From positions 160,022,411 to 160,086,410 of the forward strand of contig OX336399.1 of assembly GCA_946902985.2 (NCBI GenBank): a DNA stretch of 64,000 nt, given 5' to 3'. The translations under genes were made by a program, and so were the position numbers. The notes under the pieces were generated by a model. That model saw nothing but the letters and a program-made list of their open reading frames with translations, had not been told where the DNA came from and made no database searches. Positions 43,431 through 55,336 of this stretch are shown here, piece after piece. The first letter of the stretch is position 1. Each line of letters opens with the position of its first letter. The stretch is from Meconema thalassinum. Lineage: Eukaryota; Arthropoda; Insecta; Orthoptera; Tettigoniidae.

Positions 43431-43981
43431 TACTTTTCCTTCTGAAAACTAGGCTAAAACGATGTAAAACAAAAATGTTCCCGTCCCGATATTGGAAACT
43501 TCTAACAAAAATTCGAAATTTTTGCTGAAAACACAGCTTTCCTTTTTTGAAACCCTTCCCAATTTGATTGATGGTTGTCCTTCCACAGTCACTCTTATTT
43601 GGTTATTGTTAATATAAACAGGGAAGGACACTTTGTAGACAAAAAGTAACTTCTATAGATTGTCAGTCGGGTCTACAATTGTGTTGACCTACTGAAAAGC
43701 ATCAAACTTATGTTTACTAAAGCAACACTGAAAATGGCTTCAAACAGCATAATAGCCTAATTTATAGATTCCTATAAATCATTCCGAAAATTAGCGTAAC
43801 TGAACTTAAGCGTTGACCTCTCATTTAAACTTATTTTCTTACCTCGTGTCTACTAATTAATCAATTATTCGGTTTGTCCATTATTCTATTATTCGCTTGG
43901 TCGATTAATCGATCAGTTCAATCGACTAAGAACACGTTCAAATTATATCGATTAACCGAATATCGCTTATTACCAGCTCGA

Positions 43982-44435
43982 CTACCGCGGTGTGACGAGG
44001 GTAACAGGAATTTTTGAAAAGGATCCTCACTTTAGTATCACCTGCAAAAGGCTTCTGCCAAGATCATACGGTATTGAAAATAACCATTTAACATAAATGT
44101 TCTGTCCAGATACATAGAGCACAGTGTGTTTGGCATCGTTAAGTAGATAAAGACTGCATGCTACTAGTTTGCGGTGATTGCTCATGTTAATAGCGCCTGA
44201 CTGTACAAACAGGTACGAAAATGTATGATGCCTTGGTATTTGTTGCCGTAAATCTGCTAGATAGGCGTAAATAAATATGAAAATGGCCGCAGAACGTCTT
44301 GCAACGCTGTGATGAGGCACGTGCCGGAGAAACACAGTGGTGTGCGAATGGGGGAGTCGGGGAGGTTGAGGGGGAATGAGCAGGAAGCAGTGAGGTATTC
44401 TGCGAGAACCTTGTTGAAATGCTATTTTTTATATA
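43982..44435. other. Spacer, nothing recognised
   Basis: No named signal. Confidence 0.4.
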
Positions 44436-46126
44436 CACTGACCGGCAAAAAAAAGTGGAACAGCTAAAAAAAGTAATATAAATAGTATAAAACTAGCCTT
44501 GAAAAAGATTTAATCACATTTTAAAAGCTTTTCATGCATTAGAACAAACATCTGAAACATCCCTGAATAGAAATTGTTAATATGACATTTCTTAGGGTGG
44601 TTTATTACCACCAATGACCCCCAATCTTCCATGAGCCTATCTTAATGGTTTTATGGCGGGAAGCGGACTGGAAGCGTTTAAGGTTTATGAGTGTTGCCGC
44701 TCGCTTATTGTTGTTCTAGGGATAACAACTGGCATTTGTTGAACACGTGTGAACCATTGTCACACATTTTAGCAAGTTATCCATTTGAGCAAGTTATCCA
44801 TTTGCAGTTCACACTAAAACATGCCTCTTAGCCGCGAAGAAGCTGCACAGGGAGTTGCATTGGTGGAGGATGGCCGCAGCTTCCGTTATGTTGCTGAGTC
44901 ATTGGATCATCTCTCGGTAGCATACATCGTGCAGTGCAACGTTATAGAAAGCTCCAAACATACGACAGGAGACGAGGGTCAGGCCGTAGAAGAAGCACAA
45001 GTGCCAGGGATGACAGATTTCTCACCCTCCAAGTTCTGCGTGATCGGCATACCACAGCAGTTCAGGCACGAAATCAACTGGAAAATGTCAAATGTGAGAG
45101 TGAGTGAGCGAACAATAAGAAGAAGGTTTGAAGAGGCTCATCTTTCGTCCAGGAGACCTGCACGTGGACCCGCACTCGAACGACATCACAGAGAGGCGCG
45201 TCTTCGCTTCGCAAGGCAGCATCTGGGATGGACCCACGAGCAGTGGGCCTCTGTTCTCTTCACTGACGAGAGTCGCTTTAACCTTAGATCTCCTGATGGA
45301 AGAGAGAGAGTGTGGAGAAGGCGCGGGGAGAGGTACAGCCCTGTTGCTTTCTCCTCCAGGACTCCATTTGGAGGTGGCTCGGTTATGGTGTAGGGTGGCA
45401 TCAACGTTATGGCCCGCACTGAGTTGGTGTGCATCGATCACGGGACGCTCAATTCCCAAAGGTACATCGAAGAGATCCTGTTGAACCATGTGATGCCCTT
45501 TGCGCCTTTCATTGGTCAGAATTTCATGCTGATGCAGGATAATGCCCGCCCTCATACTGCTCGCTGTGTTGTACAATATCTGCAGGAAGTGGAGATTCAA
45601 ACCCTGGACTGGCCAGCTCGTAGTCCTGACTTGAACCCCATCGAACATGTATGGGATATGCTTGGAAGGAACGTCAGGCAGCGTGACCACACCACCTTGG
45701 CACAACTGAGAACATCGCTGCTGGAGGAATGGGATCGCATCCCGGCAGATGCCATTCGACGAGTTGTGAACAGTATGCCTGAGCGTTTACAAGCTGTCAT
45801 AGACGCTAAGGGTGGAAACACTCGTTTTTAGTGACCAGTGTTTTCGTGCAGCTCAGTGCAAACATTAATACTGTTTTATTTGGCAATACGTTTGATAAAC
45901 ACCAGCCCAAAAGAGCATTACTAAAAACTAGAAAATTGTAAGATTTGCAAAATGTAACGAAATTTGTGAGTTAAAGCGTGTTGTAAAACATGTTTCGGTA
46001 TTTTCTGTTGCCAACCATCTAAAATGTACATGAATAATGCAAATATTGGAAAACCGATACATTTTAGTGGAATAAATTAAGAAATTACATAAAAAATTAG
46101 TGTTCCACTTTTTTTGCCGGTCAGTG
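44436..46126 (+). mobile_element. Tc1-like element, decayed
   Basis: 1691 bp between TA dinucleotides (44434-44435 and 46127-46128). The ends CACTGACCGGCAAAAAAA and the complement of TTTTTTTGCCGGTCAGTG match. It carries one transposase gene broken in three places. Confidence 0.92.
44821..45831 (+). pseudogene. Tc1-like DD34E transposase pseudogene
   Basis: The reading starts MPLSREEAAQGVALVEDGRS. Between about 44900 and 45085 the frame is shifted; the other frame gives a normal stretch with GSGRRRSTSARDDRFLT, so two indels offset each other. A TAG at 45391-45393 replaces the Trp of SVMVWGG. Otherwise the catalytic set LFTDESRF, LMQDNARPH and RSPDLNPIE is intact with 34 residues between the last D and E. 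It ends at 45831. Related to, but not the same family as, the intact Tc1 element at 24687. Confidence 0.88.
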
Positions 46127-46531
46127 TAGATAATGTTTGCTTAACATGGAAGTACGAGTGTGCCGGTCACTACTTACTGGCTCAAAGCCCACGCGTGAAC
46201 CAGCTTTCAAAGTTGCCCGTTATAGCCGTCGCATTGTCCTTTACACCTCAGTAACAAAGCGGTTTTCAAAGTACCTTCCATCATGCCTACGAGGGACATT
46301 TCAAAATTAAATAAGACCCACCAGTATCATTAATTGCCCCATTTTGAAAATAAAGGAACCTTTTCGTTAGTCAAATGAAACGGCGTTAGGCCGGGTTCTT
46401 CACAATTCGTTAAAAATGTTAACCATTAAAGGTCGTTAAAGGACGATTACCGAAATGTTATGGTTCACCAAACTAGGCTATAACAATCCATTAGCCTCCC
46501 TAACGAGCCATTAATACTAATTGTAGCTGGC
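46127..46531. other. Spacer, nothing recognised
   Basis: No named signal. Confidence 0.4.
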
Positions 46532-46735
46532 TGCGTGGCTCAGCGTTAGCGTTCTCGCCTCATGTGCCCAAGTTTGTAGGATCTAATCCTGGTGCAGACA
46601 ATTGGCATTTGAGGGTGCGCAAATGCGAGAGAGCCGTGTCAGTAAAAGATCCCCTTCGGGGCAAAATTCCGGCACCCCGGCGTCTCTAAAAGCCAGTGTA
46701 GTTAAAAGGGACGTAAAACCAATAGCATTATTATA
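46532..46735 (+). repeat. tRNA-derived SINE, family K
   Basis: Head GCTGCGTGGCTCAGCGTTAGC (A-box-like), TAGGATCTAATCCTGG B-box region, body GGCAAAATTCCGGCACCCC, tail ATTATTATAA. One copy in this window. Confidence 0.8.
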
Positions 46736-47006
46736 AACTTTATTCTCAACGATGACTATGTTCTTGAAGATATGCTCAACTTGAAGATATGCTCAATATT
46801 CGTCGACCTCAAATTTATTAAGAACGGAGGAATTACTTTGATGAATGCGACGACACAAGAATTATGAGATTTTGGTTGTCAGAACCTTCTGTGTTTAATG
46901 TTCTATGGATGATAGAACCTAACCTGGAATATATACCATTTCTTATTTGTGTGTAAAATCGTGTGATGCATTACAGTATGGCACGTGTAGTTAATTTAAT
47001 AAAGGA

Positions 47007-47195
47007 AGGAAGCTTGTAGTTTAACGTGACCGTTAATCTTGAGATCATGAGCCACGGGACCTCCTTTTTACGTGGAATCCGAACCACAGGACATGGCATT
47101 TCACTTCGAAAATCTCACATGCATTGACCGGGAATCGAACCCGGACCGCCTTGGTGAGAGGCATACAGCTAGACCGCTGAGCCACCATGCCCCTA
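47007..47195 (-). repeat. SINE family D, copy 3
   Basis: Minus-strand head GCATGGTGGCTCAGCGGTC and CCGGGTTCGATTCCCGGTC (perfect B-box region), then TGCCATGTCCTGTGGTTCGG. The best-preserved copy of the family here. Confidence 0.9.
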
Positions 47196-47559
47196 GTTAA
47201 TTTAATAAGACTACCTAGATGTCACAGCAAAGCCCTCGTATTTTGAACGATTTCACAATACTTATCCACCAAGTGGGTTTCTCTCAACCAAAGAAAAGTT
47301 CAGTCCCCGGCTCGTCTTCCTCTTTTCCTCGTCAGCCATGTTTGATTTTAACCAAGAAGTATAATAATGTTTAAGCATTTTGCAGTTCACGGCCTGCTTG
47401 ATCAAACCAAAAAATTATAAATACCGCCACTATCGTGATATTTCAACGAGTGTTGTACAGCCCTTAATCATAACGATTCGTTTGCTAATGCCAATCGACG
47501 AATGTGCTGGTGAAACACCAACAAGCTTAATTCCGATGTTAAAAATTAACGAGGCATTT
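47196..47559. other. Spacer, nothing recognised
   Basis: No named signal. Confidence 0.4.
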
Positions 47560-48860
47560 ACTGACGGTCTGTTAACTCTGCGTTGGTGCTGGATAAATAT
47601 ACTTCCGTGTCCGGGAGACGCACTAAATTCTTCCTTTCCAGAACTCTGCAGCTCTTATCCCTCGGTCTGTGGCCAATATAAGGTCTTCCTGGCTGCAGGT
47701 GTCTGATCTTGGCACCTGAGCAGGTGTTGTGGAATCTGGATTTCTCCCGTCTCGTCTTGTTTCTTCTGCATAACCCCACTTCACAAGGTTGCTACGTTCT
47801 CATCCGGTTAGCAGGGGCCGATAACGTCGATGTTATGCCCCTTAAAACAACAATTATACCATCTCATCCGGTTTAAGGACCTTCAGGTGGTATAAGGCAA
47901 ATGACTACCACTGCTCTGTTCTTCTTTATGGGTAAACCCCTCTGGTACTATTTGTTTCCAGAGTGACACACGCCAGACGTCTGGTCTGGTTTGGTATGGA
48001 GGGGTACTGTTCTCTTCATAAAACTCTTCCTGGATCTTAGGCGTGGAGTGGTCACCTTGTAGTTGAACATCGAATGTCTGGGATCTGTCTCAAGCTTTTC
48101 TCTCTTTCTCTGCTGCCACGTCGCGTCGAATAGCTGGATGTGCATTGCCAGCGAGAGGGTAGGTCTTCTGCGCTGGAGTAGGTCTCAGACAACCAGTGAC
48201 AATACGGGTGGATTCGTTAAGAGCTCTGTCCACTTGCTTGGTTTGGGCAGATGCTCCCCACACTGATGATCCGTACTCTCATGCTGCGAAGCTTATTCCC
48301 AAAGCTGTTGAACGTAGAAACTGAGGGTTCGCTCCCCATGTTGAGCCTATCAACTTACACATTATGCTATTCCTTGAGCTTATCTTGCACTTCAATGCTC
48401 TACAATGTTAAGGGTACGATCAAGCTTGATTCCCAAATATCTAGGCGTTTCACAGCTTTCGAGTGTAACTCCTTTCCAGACAACATTCAACTTTCTCCGG
48501 GCCTCTGTTGCGAAGATGAAATGCGCATACTTGTTTGTGTCTTTCCAGGGTTAGGTTTCAGGTGATTCTGGGTGTAATAATTGTCTAATCTCTCAAGATC
48601 ATTGGACATTTTTCCCTCCACCTCTTCAAAGCTTCTACCCTGTTCAGCAATAGCAGGGTCATCCGCGTAAATATATCGCCTGACCTCTAAATATTCTGGC
48701 TGGTCATTTGTATAAATGTTGAGTAGTCAAGGGGATAACACACTTCCTTGAGGTAACCCGTTTTTCTGGTTCCTCCATCGTCTTATGTTCCCTTGAAGTG
48801 TAACATAGAACCTTCTGTTACAGAATTTAACTAATAACGCATTACTCCCAATTTCCGGCA
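47560..48860 (-). pseudogene. Jockey-like LINE ORF2 relic
   Basis: The minus-strand reading from about 48850 gives FCNRRFYVTLQG, NGLPQGSVLSP, then IYADDPAIAEQG, where YADD is the catalytic pair of the reverse transcriptase. It continues with NDLERLDNYYTQNHLKPNP, ALNESTRIVTGCLRPTP, and near 47720 a GEIQIPQHLLRCQ Cys-rich stretch. This follows the jockey ORF2 layout. Several stops (LSP*) and frame changes show that it is dead. A tail motif GTCGATGTTATGCCCCTTAA near 47828 belongs to a SINE. Confidence 0.8.
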
Positions 48861-49031
48861 TACACTGACGACGTGGTTACTAATTCTCTATTTGCGCACA
48901 AGAGTCGTCGGATATCCTCATGCATGGTAATTACTACGTATACGCAGAATTTTAAAATATATTGGGAAATGACCGTTACTTTAGAATAAACGTACAGAGT
49001 AGTGTAAGCTATTTTGAACAGTTTATACAGT

Positions 49032-49320
49032 AAACTAGCAACCCGCCCCGGCTTCGCCCGGTATCTTTAACGGTTTACACAGCGTAAGGTTTTAAAAGGC
49101 GCCCGGACGGCAGGTTTTTCTTCGACTCGATTCACTGATATAAGTTACTGCTCGGCTTCCTTTGATCATAAATGAATGTTTTTGTACAGAAACATTCATT
49201 GAGAAATCATTTACTGAATGGTGAAAACCGCATCAAAATCCATCCAGTGGTTCTCGAGATAACCCGTTACATCCAAGAATCGGAGACTTGGTTTTGTACT
49301 ATGAAGAGATTAAATCATTA
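49032..49320 (+). repeat. Dispersed repeat F, copy on plus strand
   Basis: CCGCCCCGGCTTCGCCCGGT start followed by AACGGTTTACACAGCGTAAG, matching 10971-11040 and 41240-41440 in complement. Confidence 0.65.
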
Positions 49321-50824
49321 AAATCTCGCCTGTGTGAGAAAGTTTGAAGCTGCGTGTTGGTACTGAAACTAAAATCATACCTGTCCAATGAGGTGTTGAG
49401 CCGCATACCAACTCGTCGTGTGCCACAGTTTGAAGCTGTCTTAATGTATGCTGGAAGCGTTTATCCCGCAGCAGTTTCCTGTGTGTACATAGTCTCTGAA
49501 GTATTGTAATGTCTGTTAGTGTTATGTCAGGCGTGTCTGTTATCTTTGCTCCTGCTGAAGTGCACCAGGTTCGGGTGTTTGTTTCTTGTACCAAACTAAA
49601 TTACTCGTCGGCTTATTAAGTACACGGGGGACTGGATTCTCAAGCCTCCCACAAGCTACTGTTATAGCTATGGGTTTATTGAAACACGAGGAACAGCTTT
49701 TCACTTAGAAGAGAGATAACAATCGAAAAAAAAAGGAAGAATTTGCACATAGGAAATCCAACGAGTTTTAAGTTTATATTCCCTACAGTATTGTTAGTGG
49801 AAAATACTTACTTTTTGCTTACAGTACTGGATGAGAAATATATTTCCATGCATTCATCTCCTCTTGCACTACCTTAGGTACCGGTACTCTAGTTTTTTGA
49901 GGTACAAGAACGTGTTCCGATCAGTGGCGTAACTAGGATTTGATTCTGGTGGGAGGTGAGTGATGTCAAATCTGAACCAATTCAGTTTTTTGTTTTTGTG
50001 TTAGAAAATAACTACGTGCCTTTTTTTTTTTTTGCTTCATATTTTTGGGTTTTGGTTTTGTTCTCGAATTTTGCTTTTTGCATTCTGTTTTTGTTTTTGT
50101 TTTCGAATTTTGCTATCTGATTTGTGTTTTTAGTTTTGTGTTTTCGATTTTTTAAATTTACTTTGTTTTGATCATGCGTTTGTTTTTTGCTTAAAAAAAA
50201 TGAAAGAAAGCCTACCCGTTTTCTTGTTTGATCTCCATAACATTTGATACGTTTTATTTGCACTTCTCAATGTGAAAAAGTTCGGAAATGAACAGTTTTG
50301 GTAACGCTAAATATTTTACACGTCATGCAGTGGAAATAAATTTTCTGAAATCAGTAATCCACCCTAATCCTCCCGTAATTATGCTACTGGTTCCAATAAC
50401 AATTGCTTAGTATTTATCTCAGTCTATAGGTTCACTGGATGGCATATGTAAGTTGTGAATTTGCGCAGTCGTAAGAGATAACTACTTGACTGCCTATCAC
50501 AACTAGAGGCGGAACGAGGGTAGTTTATACTGACAGATTTCACACACGCGCCTGGGGCTGATGGTTGTGTTATCCGGAGTCCAGCCCTGAAGCCGCCATG
50601 GAAATTCGGAACCCTGCAAGTTAAAGAGGAGCATGAATATTTCATCCCAAACAGACCGTTCGGCCGATAATGGAGTTGTTGATATTCATACACCCTATAA
50701 ATAGGTTTCTCTCCAATATGTCTTCTGAATTATGTCGAGTTACTTAACGCCTTCTTACGCAAAAATTGTCTCCTGTATTTATCTAATATTCTCCCCGTCC
50801 ACCTCGTCAGTATTCTTGGTTATC
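49321..50824. other. Spacer with low-complexity stretch
   Basis: A T-rich degenerate tandem (TTTTGTTTTCGAATTTTGCT-like) occupies 50015-50170. The remainder has no named signal. Confidence 0.5.
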
Positions 50825-50950
50825 ATCGCGTAGATTCGGGTTAAGATTCCCGGCTCTGCCTAGAAATTTAATTCTGGCCTGAGGGCTGGAACGGGGTACA
50901 CTCGTCTCGTGAGGCAAAACTGAGAAGAAGTGGATTCGGTGCGTATTGAT
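50825..50950 (+). repeat. SINE family E fragment
   Basis: AAGATTCCCGGCTCTGCC and GAGGGCTGGAACGGGGTAC, in the family E order. Confidence 0.65.
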
Positions 50951-51119
50951 CTCACTTTCCACGTTAACGAGCCGCGATTCAAACCTTGGACAGTACAGTT
51001 CACGCCACGGCTTTTGGTCGGTGAGGCTCGATTGCGCAGTCGTATACAGGGCAGGTGGTGAACCTCAAACATGTGTAATGAATACGTGAGTTGCTTTCCA
51101 TGCAACTGCAAACTCGCGT

Positions 51120-51425
51120 ATCAATTTCACTCCAGGATGGTATTTAAATTAATGAAGGTCACGGCTGCTTCGTACCCAAATCCTTCAACCAATTAGAAAT
51201 ACACCACGAACATAACAGGTTATCAGATAGATTCCACACGGGACTAAATGTCCGCGATGTCGCCAAACTCCAAAATGGATCACCAACATCGATAATGGTG
51301 TGTTTTGTGTATAATTGAGGCTATGTTTCGGAAGGAAGCGACCGTGGCCACAACTTATTAAAACCATCCTCGCATTTGCCTGGAGTAATAGTTGGGAAAC
51401 CACGGAGAACCATTTGTTGCATAAC
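51120..51425 (-). repeat. SINE family E/G-like body fragments
   Basis: GAAGGAAGCGACCGTGGCC and CATTTGCCTGGAGTAATAG match the 3' bodies of families E and G in reverse orientation. Confidence 0.55.
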
Positions 51426-52315
51426 TGGGGTGGGAATTAGAATATTCGAATAAATTAGTTGAATGTTCGAAGTACTTACGTATTTCGAATAGTCTTATTT
51501 TTAAAATGCCGTAAATCGAACAGTTCAAATATTAGAAATATTCGAAGATAATGAATACCCGAGAATTACAGCCATTTCTGACTAGTTTTTCGAAGCAGAT
51601 GCGAATCCTTCTGCATTCAGTCTGATAGATCCTTGTAAATAAATATCATTCAAAACAATCATCACTTGTTATCCGTTCTTCCTTCCTTCCTTCCTGCTTT
51701 CTTTTCTCTTTCTATATTCATTATATTATAATTATTCTAACATTCGAAACCCGGCCGAATGCGTTGGATTTTTAAGAGCGTTAAAAATCCCTCAGTATGC
51801 CTTCCTTCGGAGGGGAAGTAAAGCCAGCGGTCCCATGTCCTAGATTTATGGCATGAAATAGAACCTTCCACTAACTACACTTGTGTGGAGCCAAAATTTG
51901 TAGGTTAGAATTGATAACGCTATATTCGTTCCAACGTTCGCAGCGAGGTGCTCACTGCGATGGCATTTAGTAGCCACTTCCGCAGCTAGGTGTCGTGGAT
52001 GGAAGCATATGGTAGCAAAAAGTAGTAACTACTTGATATTATTGTCGGCAGGCCTTACTTGAATTAAAACAGATAACACACACTAATACAGCCATCACAA
52101 TTAACACCGGTTATCAGACAGATTCTACACATACCCAAAGTACACGGGGCTACATGACCGCGTTGTCGCAGCCCCTAAACTAGGGAACCAACCAACCATA
52201 ATTGTCCTAACATTCGAATGAATAGACGAATTCGTCGAATCATTCGATTGATGGAATAGTCGGTTTATTTCACTAATTCGATGTTCGAATATTAAGTCCT
52301 AATGGGAATAGAACT
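51426..52315. mobile_element. ATTCGAAT-rich element hosting a SINE
   Basis: The left half (51426-51745) and the right piece (52200-52315) carry many TTCGAA/ATTCGAAT motifs, and AGAATATTCGAA at the left pairs with GTTCGAATATTAAG at the right. A family C SINE sits between. Superfamily is not assigned. Confidence 0.45.
51747..52199 (+). repeat. SINE family C, copy 4, with 17-bp target duplication
   Basis: AATTATTCTAACATTCG (51730-51746) and AATTGTCCTAACATTCG (52200-52216) match at 15 of 17 positions. The copy begins inside the B box (AAACCCGGCCG), so its 5' head is truncated, and it ends AACCAACCAACCAT. Confidence 0.9.
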
Positions 52316-52341
52316 TTTCTACTTGTTTATCCTCATGAGAG

Positions 52342-52847
52342 GCGGCTTTGGTGGCGTATTTGGTAGCATGCTGAGCCTCTATGCCTAAGATTGCGGGTTC
52401 AAACCCGGCCGAGGTCGTCTGATTTTTTTAAGAGCGTTAAAATCCCTCTGTATGCCTTCCTTCGGAGGGGAAGTAAAGCCGGCGGCCCAATGTCATAGAT
52501 TTATGGAATGTAAAAACTTTCCACTAACTAAACTTCTGTGAAGCAAAATTTGTAGGTTAGACTTGATTAATGCTCTGAAGTTCCAACGTTCGTCACCGGG
52601 CGCTGGTTGCGATGGCATCTAGTAATGGATAAGTTCACAGCTAGGTGTTGTGGACGGTAGCATTTGGTACCGAAAGTAGGAACTACTTGAAACTATCGCC
52701 TGCAGTCCTTACTTGAATTAAAAACAGAACACACACTAATACAGTCATCACAATTAACACCGGTTATCAAACAGATTCCTCACACCCAAAGTACACGGGG
52801 CTACATGACCGCGTTGTCGGTCCTAAACTAAGGAACCAACCAACCAT
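52342..52847 (+). repeat. SINE family C, copy 5 (full head)
   Basis: Head GGCGGCTTTGGTGGCGTATT, GCGGGTTCAAACCCGGCC B box, full body and an ACCAACCAACC tail. Best guide to the family C structure. Confidence 0.92.
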
Positions 52848-54188
52848 CCGCGAGAGGATAAATTTCTCGGCAGAGCTGGGTATCGAACTAAGACCTTACG
52901 GATGAAAGCCAACTGAGTTAGCTATTACACGTTGAGGCAGTCAGAGGGCAGTTAAATATTCTTCATTGATGCATTTGTTTTATCTCAAAAGCTGTAGGAT
53001 ATATCCCCCGACGACGATTATTGGAAATTAAAACTGATGTTACCCACTCAAAAAGTAATCTTAATTTCCCCTGTGTATAATAAATATGGATGTTTTTTTT
53101 TTACAGTATCGTAACATTTCGACAATGCTTCTCACAAAAATTATCTTGAAAATACTCCGAAGGCCTTCGAAGTTAGAAGCATCTGAGACCATCTGCATTT
53201 TGATACCGTAGTTTGTTTTTGAAATGTTTTAATACATTATTTTGTAACTGACTGTAATCTCTCTCTTTCCAGGTAAGTGGTTTGGAGCGCGCCAAATATG
53301 TAGCTGTTGCGATGACTACAGGTTAGTTCATAAATGTTCTGTGGTATAATAAATTACTGGTGGAATGATTTATGAATTTTGCATGATCATAGCGAAAGGC
53401 AACATTCTGTCACTGTCATAAGATAAACGGAGGAGTTGTCTCGAGATTGTCCCTTAAAATACATATTTGATTTAAAAAAATCAGAGGTCAATTATCAATG
53501 TTGATTTCGTAATATGGTCAGTTAATTGCTTTTCAATCTGCCATCGTGTTAATAAAGTTAATTAAATTGAACGGAGAATAACACAAATCTACTCATACCT
53601 ATTAATCCCCCAAAAATATATTAATGAATTATCATCCACTTAAACACTACAGGAGTTCCCACTTCTCACCATTAAATGTCTTGTTTCGAGAAGTAGCCTA
53701 TGAGTGTTGTTGTTGGTTTTTTTCCCGTCAGGTTAGTCGATGTGAGTAGGTTATATACTAGCTGGTGCTATTGCTATAGCCTAATTGTTCATTGATCAGA
53801 AATTAAATAACTATTTGATGCAGCAGGAGGGGGAGATTCAATTCTTTATGAACGTTTATTCTCATTTTTTGTTCATCCAGGTGTGAGTTTTAAGTTTACC
53901 TGTATTTGGAACTTCGTTATGCCCGTCTGTGGAGTGCCATATAACTTATTTTGCTAATGTTTTGTTTTTTTCTTCTCCCAAAATCTCATCTGGGCACTAC
54001 AAATCTCCGTTCGTTCTGTAGGATTTATTGGTCCTGGTGTTAATTTTCTTAGTGAAATTATGGTTGTTGATTGCTGTTCCGAACTGGAGTCCACCGTGAG
54101 TTTATTCTTTAAATTTATTTAATAGTTTTTAGATACAACCATGAGCGGGTCATTTAGCACTAATAGTTACACAAATCTTAAATAATAC
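52848..54188. other. Spacer with a recursive-splice-like junction
   Basis: Intron-like composition. Only the junction near 53272 stands out. No coding exon could be supported. Confidence 0.5.
53253..53290 (+). promoter_or_regulatory. Recursive-splice-like site (polypyrimidine-CAG/GTAAGT)
   Basis: A pyrimidine tract CTCTCTCTTTCC runs into AG at 53271-53272 and is followed directly by GTAAGT (53273-53278). This juxtaposed 3' and 5' splice site is the ratchet-point form known from long Drosophila introns. A second donor-like ACAG/GTTAGT sits at 53321-53322, which gives an optional 49-nt segment. If real, a plus-strand host gene has a long intron here. Confidence 0.45.
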
Positions 54189-54738
54189 ATACCTGCCAGC
54201 TTTCTAGATTTAGGCGGGAGACTCCATATTTTACACTATTTATCCCACCCTCCCGCTTAACGTATTAAATCTCCCGATTTTTCAAAAATTCTCGCATGTA
54301 ATTTCGGACTAAAAGTACGAGATGACCAACTCCAGTCATCCATCGAACAGGTCGATTTTACGTGTGTTGAAGTGTGTTTCCATACCGCAGTTTCGCTTCG
54401 TATCGATAATTTATAGATCTCCATAACTACGCGTCCCGCTTAGTTGGATTTGAATATCTGTCTTTGAAATAGTCGATGGTCAATTCAGTACGTGCTCCTA
54501 GAAGTTTTCATAAAAGCCTGAGCGTGAGAGGAATATTGTAACTTAAGTGTTTATCACGTGAAATTACAAATGTATAACTCACATGTTGTTGGCATTAATA
54601 TGCCGGCAGGCTCTTGTGATATTTTGATCTGAGTGATTTTGTCGGTTCCTCGGTAATAGACTATGGCGAAGAAATATGATTTGACATCGTTAGTCTTCAA
54701 AATCTCCCGATTTTTCAGTTTGAAAGGTTGGCAGGTAT
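54189..54738. mobile_element. hAT-like MITE (ATACCTGCC ends)
   Basis: The ends ATACCTGCCAGC and the complement of TTGGCAGGTAT match. AATAATAC (54181-54188) and GATAATAT (54739-54746) agree at 6 of 8. Subterminal CTCCCGATTTTTCA motifs occur at both ends. 550 bp, no coding capacity. Confidence 0.75.
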
Positions 54739-54839
54739 GATAATATTAACAAGTAACAAATGACAGTGATGACAGCAAGGGACACATCTCGGGAAAGCCG
54801 CAGGGAATGATTGAGATAGTGTGTGATCAGGGGGTAGGA

Positions 54840-55055
54840 ATTGAGGATGAAAGGAATCTTGTAATGTTTTGCTTCCTCCGTAATGCCAATTTCTTGAAGG
54901 TCTTTTTCTATTTCACTAAGCCAATTGTTCTTGACTTCCATTGAGCGAGCAAGGTTGAGAATCCTTTTGGTGGGCCTGTCTTTGTTCATTCTGAGAATGT
55001 GGCCGTAGAACTTCAATCGCCTTTTCCTCGAGGTCTGTGATCTTTTCAGCATGCT
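54840..55055 (-). pseudogene. LINE C-terminal relic (LKFYGHILRM type)
   Basis: The minus strand reads LKRSQTSRKRRLKFYGHIL, RMNKDRPTKRILNLA and WLSEIEKDLQEIGI. Same family as 62996-63998. Confidence 0.8.
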
Positions 55056-55065
55056 GATAAAGCTT

Positions 55066-55336
55066 TTTGGAAACGTTCGCTGCCAAGTGCTGATTTCGGT
55101 GGAATCTAGTAGCCAGGTTCGCGGCTAGGTGTCTGACGGTAGCATTTGGTAGTAAACGTAGGAACTACCTGAAATTGATCGTCTGCAGTCCTTACCTGAA
55201 TTGCAGATAACACACACTATTACAGCCATCACAATTAACACTGGTTATCAGACAGATTCTACGCACACACACACACCCAAAGTACACGGGGCTACATGAC
55301 CGCGTTGGCGCAGCCCCTAAACTGAGGAACCCCCCA
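55066..55336 (+). repeat. SINE family C, copy 6 (3' half)
   Basis: Starts at AACGTTCGCTGCCAAGTGC, contains ACACACACACCCAAAGTACA, ends AGGAACCCCCC with a worn tail. Confidence 0.85.

Larger units (their letters stand above)
42541..43981. mobile_element. hAT-like element with ATCGATTA-rich ends
   Basis: The ends TAGAGTTGGTAAT and TCGAGCTGGTAAT (complement of the right end) pair, and CTACGGCG (42533-42540) and CTACCGCG (43982-43989) form an 8-bp target duplication with one mismatch. ATCGATTA-type motifs cluster at both ends. No transposase; the centre is interrupted by a mariner derivative. Confidence 0.75.

Noticed and set aside
45088..45705. A 205-codon open frame on the minus strand
   Set aside because: Antisense of the decayed Tc1 transposase. 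The plus strand carries the catalytic motifs.
50012..50263. 83-codon lysine/asparagine-rich open frame on the minus strand
   Set aside because: Translation of a T-rich degenerate tandem repeat; low complexity, not a gene.
53273..53321. The 49-nt stretch as a normal coding exon
   Set aside because: Its left edge is itself a consensus donor, the length is not a multiple of three, and no neighbouring exon is visible. I list it only as a splice-site candidate.
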